A stretch of 64,000 bases of DNA, taken from the NCBI RefSeq assembly GCF_020520425.1, contig NC_079489.1, positions 21,104,001-21,168,000 on the forward strand, in the 5' to 3' direction. Each line of letters begins with the position of its first letter. The stretch's first letter is position 1. This DNA comes from Spinacia oleracea. Its lineage: Eukaryota; Streptophyta; Magnoliopsida; Caryophyllales; Amaranthaceae. Under the pieces are notes generated by a model. That model was not told the origin of the DNA, did no database searches, and saw nothing but the letters and a program-made list of their open reading frames with translations. Made by a program: the position numbers and the translations under genes. Of the stretch, positions 49,401 to 61,155 are shown piece after piece.

Positions 49401-52400
49401 GCTATCCTCACACCCTCTGCTTGTGCCTCCCTTTCCCTCTCTCTCCATTCCCCCCCTCTGTTTTTGCCCTTTCTTCATTTCGTCATTTTCTTTTTCATCT
49501 CATTGGACTACCATTTCTTCGTCTCCTTCCATGTTCAATATGTACGGTATAAAAAAACATCTCTCATTCCTTCTCAGAGGAAGAACCAGTTTTCTACTTT
49601 TGAAAGGAATATGTTAATATGTTTCAGCTGAATTGCATTATTACTCCCTTGCGGATTATCCTTGAGAATCAAGCTATGGTCTTAACTGCATACAGGAAAC
49701 TACAATTGTCAAAATGGAAATATATTAAAAGAAAAACGTGTGTTGATTTGAATGATCGTATTTTTTATGGATTTTTTCCCAACATAATCAAGCTAAATCC
49801 CAATTATAAGGTTTTTCCTTTTTCTTCCATAGTAAAAATTTCATCTTTATCTTCTCCATGTTAAAATCAGATTCTTTAGCTTTACATATATTTATGCCCC
49901 TCTTCTGTAAAAGGAGGTTTTTGTCTTTGATTTTGTCTTTGATTCTGATTAACGGAGTATGATGAACAACAATGTACAATAATATTTTGAAACCAATTAC
50001 TGCCTAATGAACACATGTTAGCACATGGACAAATAGTACTCCCACAGACTTACATGCTCACCTGCCCACCCGCAAAGGGCGCACAATTAGAAACATACAT
50101 GCATACACATACATATGTCAAAAGTGGAATAAGTGAGTGTGGTTGGTAAGGATTGCTGATCTAGGCAGCAGATTCTGGGGTTTCTGTGGAATATGAAATA
50201 TGATGAAGCGACTCTTTAAGTCCTTGTGGTTGGTAAGGATTACTGATCAAGGCAGTAATATGGTGAAGCCACTCTTTGAGTTCTTGAGGTGTTCTATTAT
50301 GCTTCAAAATTAGGTGTTTGGATGTGGAGCTTTCTCTGATAGGGTGGGTATGGAGTAGTATATATATTTGGTATCTAGTTATGTTTAACACATTTTGGCT
50401 TGTCTTTCTTCTTTCTACCTATTTTATGTGTTTTAACCTACTTTTTGGATTTTTGCTCTAGGCCTGGGAAGGACGAGCATATGATTATTGCATGGAGAAC
50501 TTGAGGAATGTGGGGTTTCCTGTTGATGGCCTTGCTTTCGATCCGAACTTGGTGAGGTTTTTTTGTTGCTTCTGTTATGCAGAATTGCAGACAAGCTATT
50601 ATGTCCGACACTAATCAAGTAGCATCTATGGATTGTTTGCTTTGGTTTACATCAACTTGTCACTCTTGCTAGGTTATCAGAGGTCTTGTGATAGATAAAG
50701 AGAAAGGCAACCTAGTTAAGGCAGATCGATTTGGTTATATAAAGAGGGCCATGCATGGAACGACAATGCTATCGACAAAAGCCGTGAGGTAATCATGAAC
50801 TTTCCTGTCTGTTTAAAATTAAATGGTTTTGATCTCTGTCATTATCCACTTGATTAGGAGATATTGAGAAGGTGTGGACCTTTGTTTCCTTTTTTGTTTT
50901 TTAATATATTTTACTCCATTTTAGTATTTTTTTATGGGGGTGGGAGGGGAAGAGCGGGAGTGGTTTCTCTACATATTTCAATAATTATCTAATAAAACTT
51001 CAGTTTGTCGATCTTTAGGAAGCTAATAGAGTCTTGATCTTTTCAAGACGGAGTATTTTTTATCTTACATCATGCTCCTAAAATTATACTTAACTGTGTT
51101 CCTTAAATATTGCACCATGGTTGACTTTACGCTTCCAAACGCATACTTTGACTCTTAATATCTCGAACTATGTATAAGTAAAAATTATAAAATTTTATAT
51201 TTAGAAAATATATCGATACGAATCTAACAATATCTCACATTACTACAATTTTTCTTAGGTAGAAATGACAAGATGAACAAAGGTCTAATGTGAATAGTGT
51301 AAAAAACAAGATGGTGCGATATTTATTGAACGGAGGAAGTATACAATTCATTGTAAAAGACACAAAAAGTTTAAAGTAAAAGAACATATCTCAACTTCAT
51401 TCATAAAAGAACAATATTTCATCCTTATATTACATGCAGTAGAAAGAACAGACAGTTCAATATGCAAGTACAATAAAAGGACATACAAGTATAACTGGGC
51501 TCATAATGCACATAATGCTCCCGGGTGAACAGAATAACAATCGAAAATCCCCTTGTCATCATGGGGTTTAATCCAGAAACTCCTTTAAATTACTTTCATT
51601 TAATTAAAAATTTCCCGTTTCTCCTTAAAGTAATGTACTAATATTTATCTCAAGTGAAAGAGCTACACGTTTTCTTTTAGTACTATGTCTTGCCCTTCAA
51701 CTTGTCTCCTTTCAACCTATGCATTTGTTCTCATCTTCTTGTTCCTTTATTTTCTGACATTAAAATTACCCCAATGCCTCTAAAGAGATTTTTCCTTGCC
51801 GAGTGTGGTGTTTGCTGCCTTACCCCCTCCAAGAATAAAGAGGCTCTTTCTGATTGATCCTGAAATCATTAGGTTAATGACTCTGTCAGTTGTCCAATGA
51901 GTCATATTGATTTATTATAATGGAATCCCCAAATCAAAGAAAGTGAATCTTTGTCTCTGACTCTCTGTTGGAAATGAACATTTAAGAAAAAAGTTCCTTC
52001 TATTTAAAAAAGAAAAACTCTTTCAGAACACTTTTTTTGTTGTTGAAAATGAAGCACAACTTGATAACGTTTTCTTAAGAAATTTCAGTTATCACTTGTA
52101 TCTAATAATTTTTACAAATAATAGATGTCCCATCTTCCGATAAATACCTGAATCCTTATTTTTTTTAAATAATATTTGTACTATAGTTGTGCCCTTCGGC
52201 TGTGGAAGTCAAGCAAAAGCATCAAAATGAGTATAAAGTCCCAGACTTTAGATAAAGTATCCTTGACTAGGGTTCTTGGTTGCATTGTATGAAAGAAGTG
52301 TTGCTGATTAGTTTGATTCAAGACCGTATCATATAGCGAGAATAGAGATGTTTCTAGTAGCTTTTACCTTCTTGTATAATTCATGGCATAATTGGCTGGT

Positions 52401-55400
52401 TCTACAATTTTGCAATCCTGTTAGATTCACCATCTTTGCCACCATTTCCATCTGCCAACTAAAATTTGTGGGCTTGTGGCTGGCCAAGTGGCTAAGCTGA
52501 GTTACTTTTAGAAGCCACAGATCCATCTTTGGTCCTAGCATCTTCTGTTCTACTTAGAATTCTAAAATCAAGAGTTGGTGCTGGGGATTTCCTCTGCGGG
52601 TTGGACTACTAGGCGTCTCTTCTTTAATGATTGTTTGAGATTATGTTGGACTACTAGCCGTTTTTTGGCATCAGTTCTTTTATGACTGCATTTGAAGTTG
52701 CTTGTTATTAATTAGGAACGGCTGCTTTTTATTACAGAGACCATGTATAAAGTGCAAGCTGATGTATTTACATAGAATTGTATCCCAGATACTAGTAGGT
52801 AGCTGGTTATGGTTGATTACTTTGATTTGTGACCGACTTGGATTTTTTGTATCTAGTTCTTATTGTGATTTGTGACACATGAACTAGCTTCCCCGAAGTT
52901 GAGGTAGAGCTTATACTGGCAAGTGCAGTTGTATACTGAATCAGTACATATCCCCTATTGCGTTTTTGTTCACATTATGCGTAATTATACAATGTTCTTT
53001 ATTTGATGGTTTTAATTCTTCCATGCAAGGAAGTGAAATATATGGGAGGGAACTGGTGGATCTAAGGAAGGAGAGTAGATGGGAGTTCCTTAATACGCTC
53101 TTCTCTGTTTCAGAAGCAGTAGCTTATATGCAGGTTTTCAACTCTCTCTGATTTCATCTGTTACTTGGGAATATTTTTGGTTTTGGTTGGCTCCTGCCAA
53201 GTCATAATACTGTTAAGGCCAATATGGTGTTCGCAGTAATTAGTTTTTCCTCTACTTTGCCTCCTGGTTTATGCCGCTTGGTTTAATATTTCAGCTTTCT
53301 CTGTTTGTTTTATTTGATTAATTTGCTAATAATGTGTGAGCATGTTGCTTGTTGGATACTGTCGGGCGTGAGAATATGGTTTTTCCTTATAATCTTTTGG
53401 ACAATATGGAAATGAGCAATACACCAATAGAAAGTAGATGTATGTAATAGACTGGAAAATCAGATGTGTGGAAATGAGGAAGAAAAATAGAATTTGAGGC
53501 AAAATTAGATAACTGGTCATGGTGGACAGTCCCTAAACTACAAGCTAAAACAAAGTAAAAAAACTCAACCAATTTCTTCTTACCCCCTCCGTAGCTGATC
53601 ACCTCTATATATAGCCTTCTTATATCCTTTCCCTCTAACAAAGTATCTACCTCTTCCCACAAGCTAAATCTAACAGACTAGTTTGCATTACCCAAAAGTG
53701 CCCCATTCCCGTAGGCTAGTCAATTACAGTGTACACTACCTGCATAGAATTATTAGTTTTCATTTTTGTTAATTGATTCTTTTTATGTTGCAGCTGGTTG
53801 ATAGGCTAGATAACGGAGCAGTTGAAGCTGAAGTTGGCACACTTGATTATAAGGGGCTTTACAAGGCAATGCTAAATCTTTTATTTATTAAGAAGCGGTT
53901 TATTATAATTTTATTAATTTGTTTGACACTGAAATGTAATTTTTCAGGCCGTTGGAAAGGCCTTGTTCAGAGCACATGTCGAAGGACAGCTTAAGGTGCC
54001 TCATGTTTTGGTTCATTTTTTTTAAGTTTTCTGAAAATGGTTGTAGAATTTTTAGCTGAATTTTCAAATTTGCCTGCAGAGTGAGATTATGTCAAAGCCT
54101 GAACTCTTTGTGGAGCCTGATCCAGAGCTGCCTTTGGCTCTCCTAGATCAAAAAGAGGTATTGAGTTTTTTTTTAAAAATGAAGTGTTTCTTGTAAAAAC
54201 ATTATAACAATTACTTCCTCCGTTTTAATTTAATTGTACCATTTGCCTTATTTGGAAGTTGCATATTAACTGCACTATTTCCTTTTATGGTATGGCTTCA
54301 CATGCTTTTTCATGTGTTCAAACACCAAATACCCATTTTACCCTTATACACACTTTATATTCACTATCGTTACCTATCCTTTTCTCTCTTTTTTTGTTTG
54401 TTATCACATGGCAATATTGATATTTACTCTTTTTCTTAATTTTTGTCCCCAAACCAAATGGTGCAATTTAAAAACTGAAGGAAGCATTAAATTAAATCTT
54501 ATTGCCCGTGGTGAGGCTGTGATCTAATGATACCTCTACTTCATCCCATCAGGCTGGTAAAAAGCTTTTGCTGATAACCAACTCGGATTATCTTTATACT
54601 GACAAAATGATGCGACACTCCTTCAACCGGTTTCTTCCTAATGATATGGGTTGGCGAGATCTTTTTGACATGGTATGCTTATTTTGGATATTTCTGTATG
54701 TTTTGCACGTTCTGTACTTATAATGCTATGACACATAACTCTTTGAAAATTTTGGGTAGTAGTTGCCTTTTCTCGGAAATTAAGGCATGGACTCCAGCCA
54801 TCTTTGATGTATATATTGTTGACTATTGACATCTATCCAACGGTCAAATCCTGGAAAGACTGTCATTAATGTGCTTGTTGAAATGCTGGTTTTTATCAAA
54901 GTTCTATATCTGTGCACTTTTTTGATCCACGCTTTCCTTAAAGACATTGTTTCTGTGAGATATTACTGGGTTGTTGTCTACTTGTGCCCCCCTCCACCCC
55001 AAAAGGACTATGGTAATATTCTGCATGTACAATGGTTGAGCATTAGGATATCTTTCATAGGAGCCTAGTGTATCATATTTTCCGCGGGTTCATTTAATCC
55101 TCTAGTGGTTTAGTGCTATTTTATGCAGAACATAAAATAAACTACAAATGATGGTTTAGTAGTTGATCAAACCAAATTGTTTTACCCTCCAAACTGCACC
55201 ACCAAAAACCATTCATGTTTAGGTTCTTACAAAACCAAATTAGAATGTTCTGATGAGAAAGCTTCAAAGTGACTTGAATTCTTGAAGAGGGGGTGGCTGG
55301 TAAAGACTTGAAGAGTGGATCTTTACTTTCTAGGTCTGTGGAAAATAAACCTTAGATCGGTAGTAGTATTTTCATATGAACCTAAAATGCCGGTTGCAGC

Positions 55401-58167
55401 TTTTTGTTAAGCTGTACAAGATCGTAAACTGTCATAATATTTATTTGTGGTCTACTCTGTTTTACATAATTTGGAAAACCAAACTGAAATTGTAGAACCG
55501 CGATGTGTACAAATAAAAAACTGTAAATCAAAGCAACCTGCAAAAGTTTGTTTGGCGCAGTTTATTTGTGGCTTAAACCATACATTTCTCTCCTCTGAGT
55601 AGATTGTTCATTTTCAAATTTTTGCTGAACTACTACTGTCGTGGAATCTCTTCTTGTGTTTGTGGCGGAGCTTTATCATAAATATATTCTTTTGTAACTT
55701 GTTGCTTCATTGTCCTTTGCAGGTGATAGTCTCTGCCAGGAAACCAGAGTTTTTTCAAATGTCACACCCTATGTATGAAGTGGTAACTGGAGAAGGCTTA
55801 ATGCGTCCTTGTTTTAAAGCATGTACAGGTGACGTCTGCACTTATGTTAGATTGTGAGTTTGTGTTACGCCAAAATGAAGTGACATGAATTTATTCTTCT
55901 GCTTTAAGTTCCAGTATCGAAGAAACTTAATGGGTGCTGATTAACAAAAACATGTACTTTCTTTTGAGAATTTTGTTTAATATTTTGTTTCTAACAGCTT
56001 GGTAATGTTTTGATGTTTATTCAGGGGGTCTGTACTCAGGTGGTAGTGCCCAGATGGTTGAAAGCTCCCTTGGTGTTCAAGGAGATGAAATATTATATGT
56101 TGGTGACCACATATATACAGATGTAAGCCAATCCAAAGTGCACTTGCGGTGGCGTACAGCATTAATTTGTCGAGAACTGGAAGAAGAGGTTAACATATGT
56201 TTGAAGTCCAAATATTTTGACATTAGCAATTATTACCCAATCTAATATTCCTTATTTGCAGTATACTGCTTTGATTGGTAGCCGATCTCATCGAGCCTCT
56301 TTGATAGAGCTGATAAATCAGAAGGAAGTTCTTGGTGATCTTTTTAACCAACTTCGCCTTGCTCTTCAGAGGCGAATGAAAGATCGACCTGCTCAGGTAT
56401 ATTTCCATCTCTATTTCCTAGTTTAGCATGTCAAACACCTTTCCTTACATAGAAAGGAGAAATATGGTAATCACAATAAGGGAGAATTATTTACACTTAT
56501 ATTGCCAACTGTTGAAGGGTGAAAAGGTGATCTATTAGTTTTTTATATGCGTAGTTGATGACTTGATGTCACTGATATCCTAAATATTTCTTACAAATCC
56601 TTATGCTCATATTCTCACTCCCAGACCTCAGCATGGAAGTTTATAGCTGTCTCTCTGATGGACTTTGCTGAGTTGCAAACTTCATATTTTTACTTTTTAG
56701 TTTCTAATGTTAATTTTGGATCATTTGAATGGAAATTCAAGGATTAAGTAATACTTTTATCTGTTTTATCTAATCATAGAAGTATGGCATTACAGACATT
56801 TGCTGCGACCAAACTGGATGATCAAGAACTCACAGAAAGCATGCAAAAACTGCTTATTGTCATGCAAAGATTAGATGAAAAGATTGCACCGATGTTGGAA
56901 ACGGATGGAGAACTTTTCAATAAAAGGTGACAGATCTCGAGAGCTGTAGCCTGTAGGGCTGAATCTTGTAATTAGGGAGTTTTTTGTTCCAAGTTATGGA
57001 AAATGAATGACTGCCAATCTAAGTATATGGAGAGTGACTGTCTCTCCATCAGGTTGTGCTGCCTGTCGGGTTGGGCTGGGTGGCTGCTTTTGCTGATTAG
57101 TACTGTATTGCTGGTCTCACTAGAAAAATAACCTAGCAAATGAGATCAAATTCAGCTCTCAAGAAAAAACGTAAACTGGTTATATGAGATGATCTCCACA
57201 AGTATATTAGCTGACTACAGCCTTTACACATTGAAATTGTGTTACTAGTTCATGCCCTTCCATAGCAATGCAAGCGTAGTTTTTGGGACTGATTTGACAA
57301 GAATTTAACTATTGTTAACCCCTTGAATCAGGTGGGGTTTTATTTCTCGCGCAGGTCTGTGGGATAAAAGCCACTTGATGAGGCAAATTGAGAAGTAAGT
57401 TTCTTTCCCTGTGTTTGTTGAGGAAAGAGGGGTCTGCAGTTACTTTGTATTCTGGATTTTATCATTTTCTGATAACTTTCATATTCCTTGTTTTAATTTT
57501 TGCCTGACAATTGCAGATATGCTGATATTTATACATCTAGAGTTTCAAATTTCCTTCATTACACCCCGTTCATGTATTTCCGCTCACAGGAACAGGTAAC
57601 TATTATCCTTCTGCCTGTAATATGTTACTGTGCATTTACATGTCATTTCTGTGCAAACTGAGATCTCTTTGGGAATTTATCTCTCACCACTTGTTCTCCG
57701 TCAGTTCCTTGCACTAGGATTACTATGGCATTTAAAAATCAATAAATATAGCAAATGCATGATTGGGATTAACGTGATATTGACCATGCATCGATGTGGT
57801 TTACTTATCAGTGATGTGATACAGGGTGGAGAATTTACAAATGTATCCATAGTAATACGATGGTGACCGTTATGCGTTTCACAGGATTGCTATATTGAAT
57901 AATCATGCTGTTTTTTCCACTATTAGGAAGAGTTTGATGTTCCCCTAAAAGTTCTTGAGTGCTGACCCCCATCCCCCTACTTTTCCCCCTTTCTGTTTGT
58001 TTAACTGCTTTGCAAGTCTTGTATCTTCTATTCAAATTCTCCGCAAATTTGATTTCTTGTAAATGTGTCCTTGGAAAACCTTCTGATATCTTGTATTCCT
58101 TTCTCGCCTGCAGAATCTAGCTCATGATTCCTATTCATTCTACTGCACACACTCTGATGAGGAATAG
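46407..58167 (+). CDS. HAD-superfamily 5'-nucleotidase domain protein
   Basis: Related to cytosolic IMP/GMP 5'-nucleotidases (HAD subfamily IG). Substrate in plants is not known to me. The 17-exon model gives 609 aa: 46407-46662, 47028-47125, 48497-48616, 50462-50551, 50673-50788, 53034-53133, 53794-53865, 53948-53995, 54080-54157, 54553-54672, 55723-55828, 56025-56188, 56262-56396, 56796-56926, 57332-57394, 57517-57595, 58114-58167. All phases join. Translation could instead begin at 46449 (MAASPSLTP). The Ser/Arg-rich N-terminus suggests an organelle transit peptide. HAD motifs: DMDYT about 147-151, LLITNSDY (motif II), the Lys of SARKPEFF (III) and VGDHIYTDV (IV). The C-terminus is HDSYSFYCTHSDEE. 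The intron after 53865 starts GC rather than GT. The locus looks intact. Confidence 0.9.
47796..48055. mobile_element. Stowaway-like MITE in intron 2 of the 5'-nucleotidase gene
   Basis: Inverted ends CTACCTCCGTTTCACAATAG and CTATTGTGGAACGGAGGAAG lie near TA dinucleotides. The interior (GTAAAAATTATAAAAT, CGATACGAATxTAACAA type segments) is shared with a second copy at about 51090-51343. Confidence 0.75.
51090..51343. mobile_element. Truncated relative of the 47.8-kb MITE
   Basis: It shares AAGTAAAAATTATAAAAT, GATACGAATCTAACA and the right end GAACGGAGGAAGTA with the element at 47796-48055. The left terminus is degraded. It lies in intron 5 of the 5'-nucleotidase gene. Confidence 0.55.
54214..54484. 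mobile_element. Stowaway-like MITE in intron 9 of the 5'-nucleotidase gene
   Basis: Left end CTTCCTCCGTTTTAATTTAA follows TA. The right end TTTAAAAACTGAAGGAAG is an imperfect inverted copy. GTACCATTTG and AATGGTGCAA are also inverted. Older than the other copies. Confidence 0.5.
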
Positions 58168-59677
58168 AACAGCATGTTCTCTATGTAATAGAAGAATCAA
58201 TCTGACCTGACCAAGAACTTGAAACATCCTTAATTTAACTGGCGAACTTGATGTGGATATGTAGATGATGTAACATTATTATTTTATATACTACATAACA
58301 GATGTTCGACTAACAAACAGTCTTTATAAACATATGATTATGTAAAGGTGGTAGAAATGTAGAATTTGATTATGGGTTCAGCCTTGAGGAGTTTAGGACA
58401 TGAAGTTATCAGTTCAATCTGTGTAAAATATATCTCCTTTTACCTCCTTCATTAGCTCTGGTTCTCCTTTTGAAGGAAATCGAGTTCAGCCATTCAGCCC
58501 AAATTTACGATACAGAGTTCCACTCCGGGCCCTGTACGGGTTCAGCCCTAGAAATTTCTTTGCTAATCAGATCGAGCTGAACTTATATGAAATAAAATTA
58601 AACCAAACATAAATATTTCGGAATATGTTCATGAACTTGCCCATCTAATAAGAGAGTAACAAAAATAAGTTGAAGTGATATCAATTTTGTGTCGTATTCT
58701 AATCAAGTTTATTTGAAGTTTACAATGAAACATCTATCACCTCATCCTGATTAATTAAATTATAACAAAATAAGCTTAATATTCTTAAATGGTAAAATAT
58801 TGTGTATGTGGGTATCATGTCGTTGTACTTGGTTGGATATCATATACTTCGTATTTGCAGGTTCTTTGAGATAGCTTGTATTATTTGATCGGACACATTA
58901 AGTTTTCCCTCGACCCAAGAGTCTCCTGATGTATTTATACTACCACTCTTTAAATATGAAGTTCAGTTTGTTTAAATGGGAAGTTACGTCCTTTGTGAAA
59001 TTTATCGGAAATGGTATTCCATCTTGTTAAGAGTTATAAACCAATGATAATAAGACAAAAGAGTTTGTCTTTATCTTTCTAGCAGTAGTATCTAATATAG
59101 GGGACAAAACCACTTGTGTTTCCCCTTCACCCACAACTAATGGGATTGTCCGATTTGTCCCTGATTTCTTCTTAAGGGAACAATTTAGTTTTTGCTCCCT
59201 CCCTACCCACACTGTCTCTTCTACATCTCTCTCTTTTTCTCTCTCACAATAATTGCATTTCTAGCTATCCTGATGTCCATGTCAGAGGATGAGTGGCTTA
59301 GAAACCCCTAAAATTAGTGTCTTTCTGCTCAATTCAACAAGTTCATTGTAGCATTTTCTATCTCTACTTTGCTCTTTCTGTTATTTATTTCCCATCTTCA
59401 TTTCTTTGGTACTTTGGTTGGTTATATAATCACATCATGTGCTCCCCATGCACTTTCTTGCAACTTCTTTTGCCTACATGTTATGTTTTACTTATGTGCT
59501 GATAACTTCTTCTCATATATTATCATGTTCAAGGTAATTTTTTTTCATGTATTGGAGTTTTAGACTGTATACATGACATCGGTTCACAGTAGGGTCATAA
59601 AACTAGCAAGTTGTGTGGATAAAAGTTTAGTTGAGTGGATATCATTGTAGTTGATAGTGAGAAGAAGAGCAGAAAAA
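58168..59677. other. Intergenic: between the 5'-nucleotidase and SPL loci
   Basis: No gene is seen. It should hold the 5'-nucleotidase 3' UTR on the left and the SPL promoter on the right, where CT-rich stretches (59215-59250) and a plausible untranslated leader lie. Confidence 0.45.
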
Positions 59678-61155
59678 ATGGAGTGGGATTCAGAATCATG
59701 TGGTTGGAATGGTGTGAGTAAGTTAGAGATTGAAGACAACATCAGTTACCATCATCATCTGTCTCCATTAGCAGCAGGTTCAGTGGATCTGAAGCTGGGA
59801 AGATTAGGAGATGTGTCTATGGAAACCTTAAAGAATTCAAGTCCTTTAAACATAGCTTCTTCTTCCTCTTCTCCTTCACCGGTGTTGGCGCTTTCAAAGA
59901 GGGGAAGGCCACGCAATAGTGGAGCGCAAAATACAGTATTCTGCTCAGTTGATGGGTGTGCTTCTGGCCTAACTCAATGCAGGGAATACCACCGCCGCCA
60001 TAAGGTATGCGAGAGGCACTAGCTCTAAGACGCCTGTTGTTATTGTTGCTGGGAAGGAGCAGCGGTTCTGTCAGCAATGTAGCAGGTAAAAAAAAAAATG
60101 ATACTTCTTCCGTCTCAAAATAAATGTCACTATTACCCTCTGAAAGCTCTAAGCCGGCCTAATTAGGTGAAATTATGAAATTAGTATCTTATAACTAAAC
60201 TAAGCGATAGACTATTGACCTCGTTTAAGGTATTGTGCGCCTTGTCACCTGACGTTTTCATTGAGCTGATAAGAAACCACTCTCTGTATATTAAGTTACT
60301 GGTGTTGATTGTAGAAAAGGTTGTCCATATGAAAATGTAGGTACATATAGTAATGATATTTCGGTAATGCATTGATTATGCTTCATCACATGTGGTGTGC
60401 TATATCTTTGGTTTTTTGTTCCAATCATAGTCTATACTGCAATCCATTAGGTTTCAGTCCCTTGAAGAGTTTGACGAGGTTAAGAGAAGCTACAGAAAAC
60501 GGTTGGATGGACATAATCGACGTAGGAGGAAGAGACAGCCTGAAGCCTTTTACATGCCTAATTGTGCTGCTGCCTTTTTGTCATCTCATACAGGTGATAT
60601 CATCAATTCTCAACTAACAAAGCTTTTTTGGCATTAGCTGTATATCATCTTACAACTTGTTTCTTGATAATTTATAAAACTTTTCAAAATGCAGCAGATG
60701 GAATGGTCCAGTTTTGCTGCCCACAAAGTCATACTGTAAACTGGCCTACAATGTCACAGCCTCCTGATCTGTACTTGAGAAATAATCAAGAAACAATCTA
60801 TGAGCCACTTCTGAATGGGGTTGGTCAAATCGGAAATAGGACAGTAAAGGTTTCAGCTGACAACTCGGGATTTTCTCTCTCTCTTCTGTCAAGGTATTCG
60901 TCAGACATATGTGTGGAATCTGCAATGCAACCAACAACTATGAGTTCATCAACAGGCCAAGGACAAGGACAAGGTAGCTGCACTTCCCTGCATCTAAATA
61001 ACAGTATTGTCCAATTTTCATGCTCTCATGGCTTGGAGGACATGGAGACTTCAGCTTCACTCTCTAGTAGAACTCATAATATTACTCTCCAGTCGGGCCA
61101 TGATGAGTTTCGTGATCCCAGGTCTTCTAGGATTTTCCCATTTGGTTGGGAGTAG
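59678..61155 (+). pseudogene. Decayed SBP-box (SPL) transcription factor gene
   Basis: Three exons, 59678-60085, 60451-60593 and 60695-61155, with the intron inside the SBP domain where SPL genes carry it. The N-terminus has SVDLKLGRLGD, as in SPL13/16-type proteins. The SBP domain starts FCSVDGC and YHRRHKVCERH, but an extra T at 60020 creates TAG directly after the latter, leaving 114 aa. In the shifted frame the domain continues (KEQRFCQQCS) with two changes: Gln for the zinc-binding His (SRFQSL) and Tyr for the zinc-binding Cys (KRSYRKRL). Both are ligands of the second zinc. The basic nuclear-localisation segment HNRRRRKR is kept. Exon 3 is open, ends FPFGWE and keeps a miR156-like site. 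Confidence 0.88.
60872..60891 (+). promoter_or_regulatory. miR156/157 target site in the SPL relic
   Basis: The last 17 bases, CTCTCTCTCTTCTGTCA, equal the 3' part of the standard SPL target. The three bases before it are TTT where SPL genes usually have GTG. In frame it encodes FSLSLLS rather than the usual CALSLLS. Confidence 0.75.
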
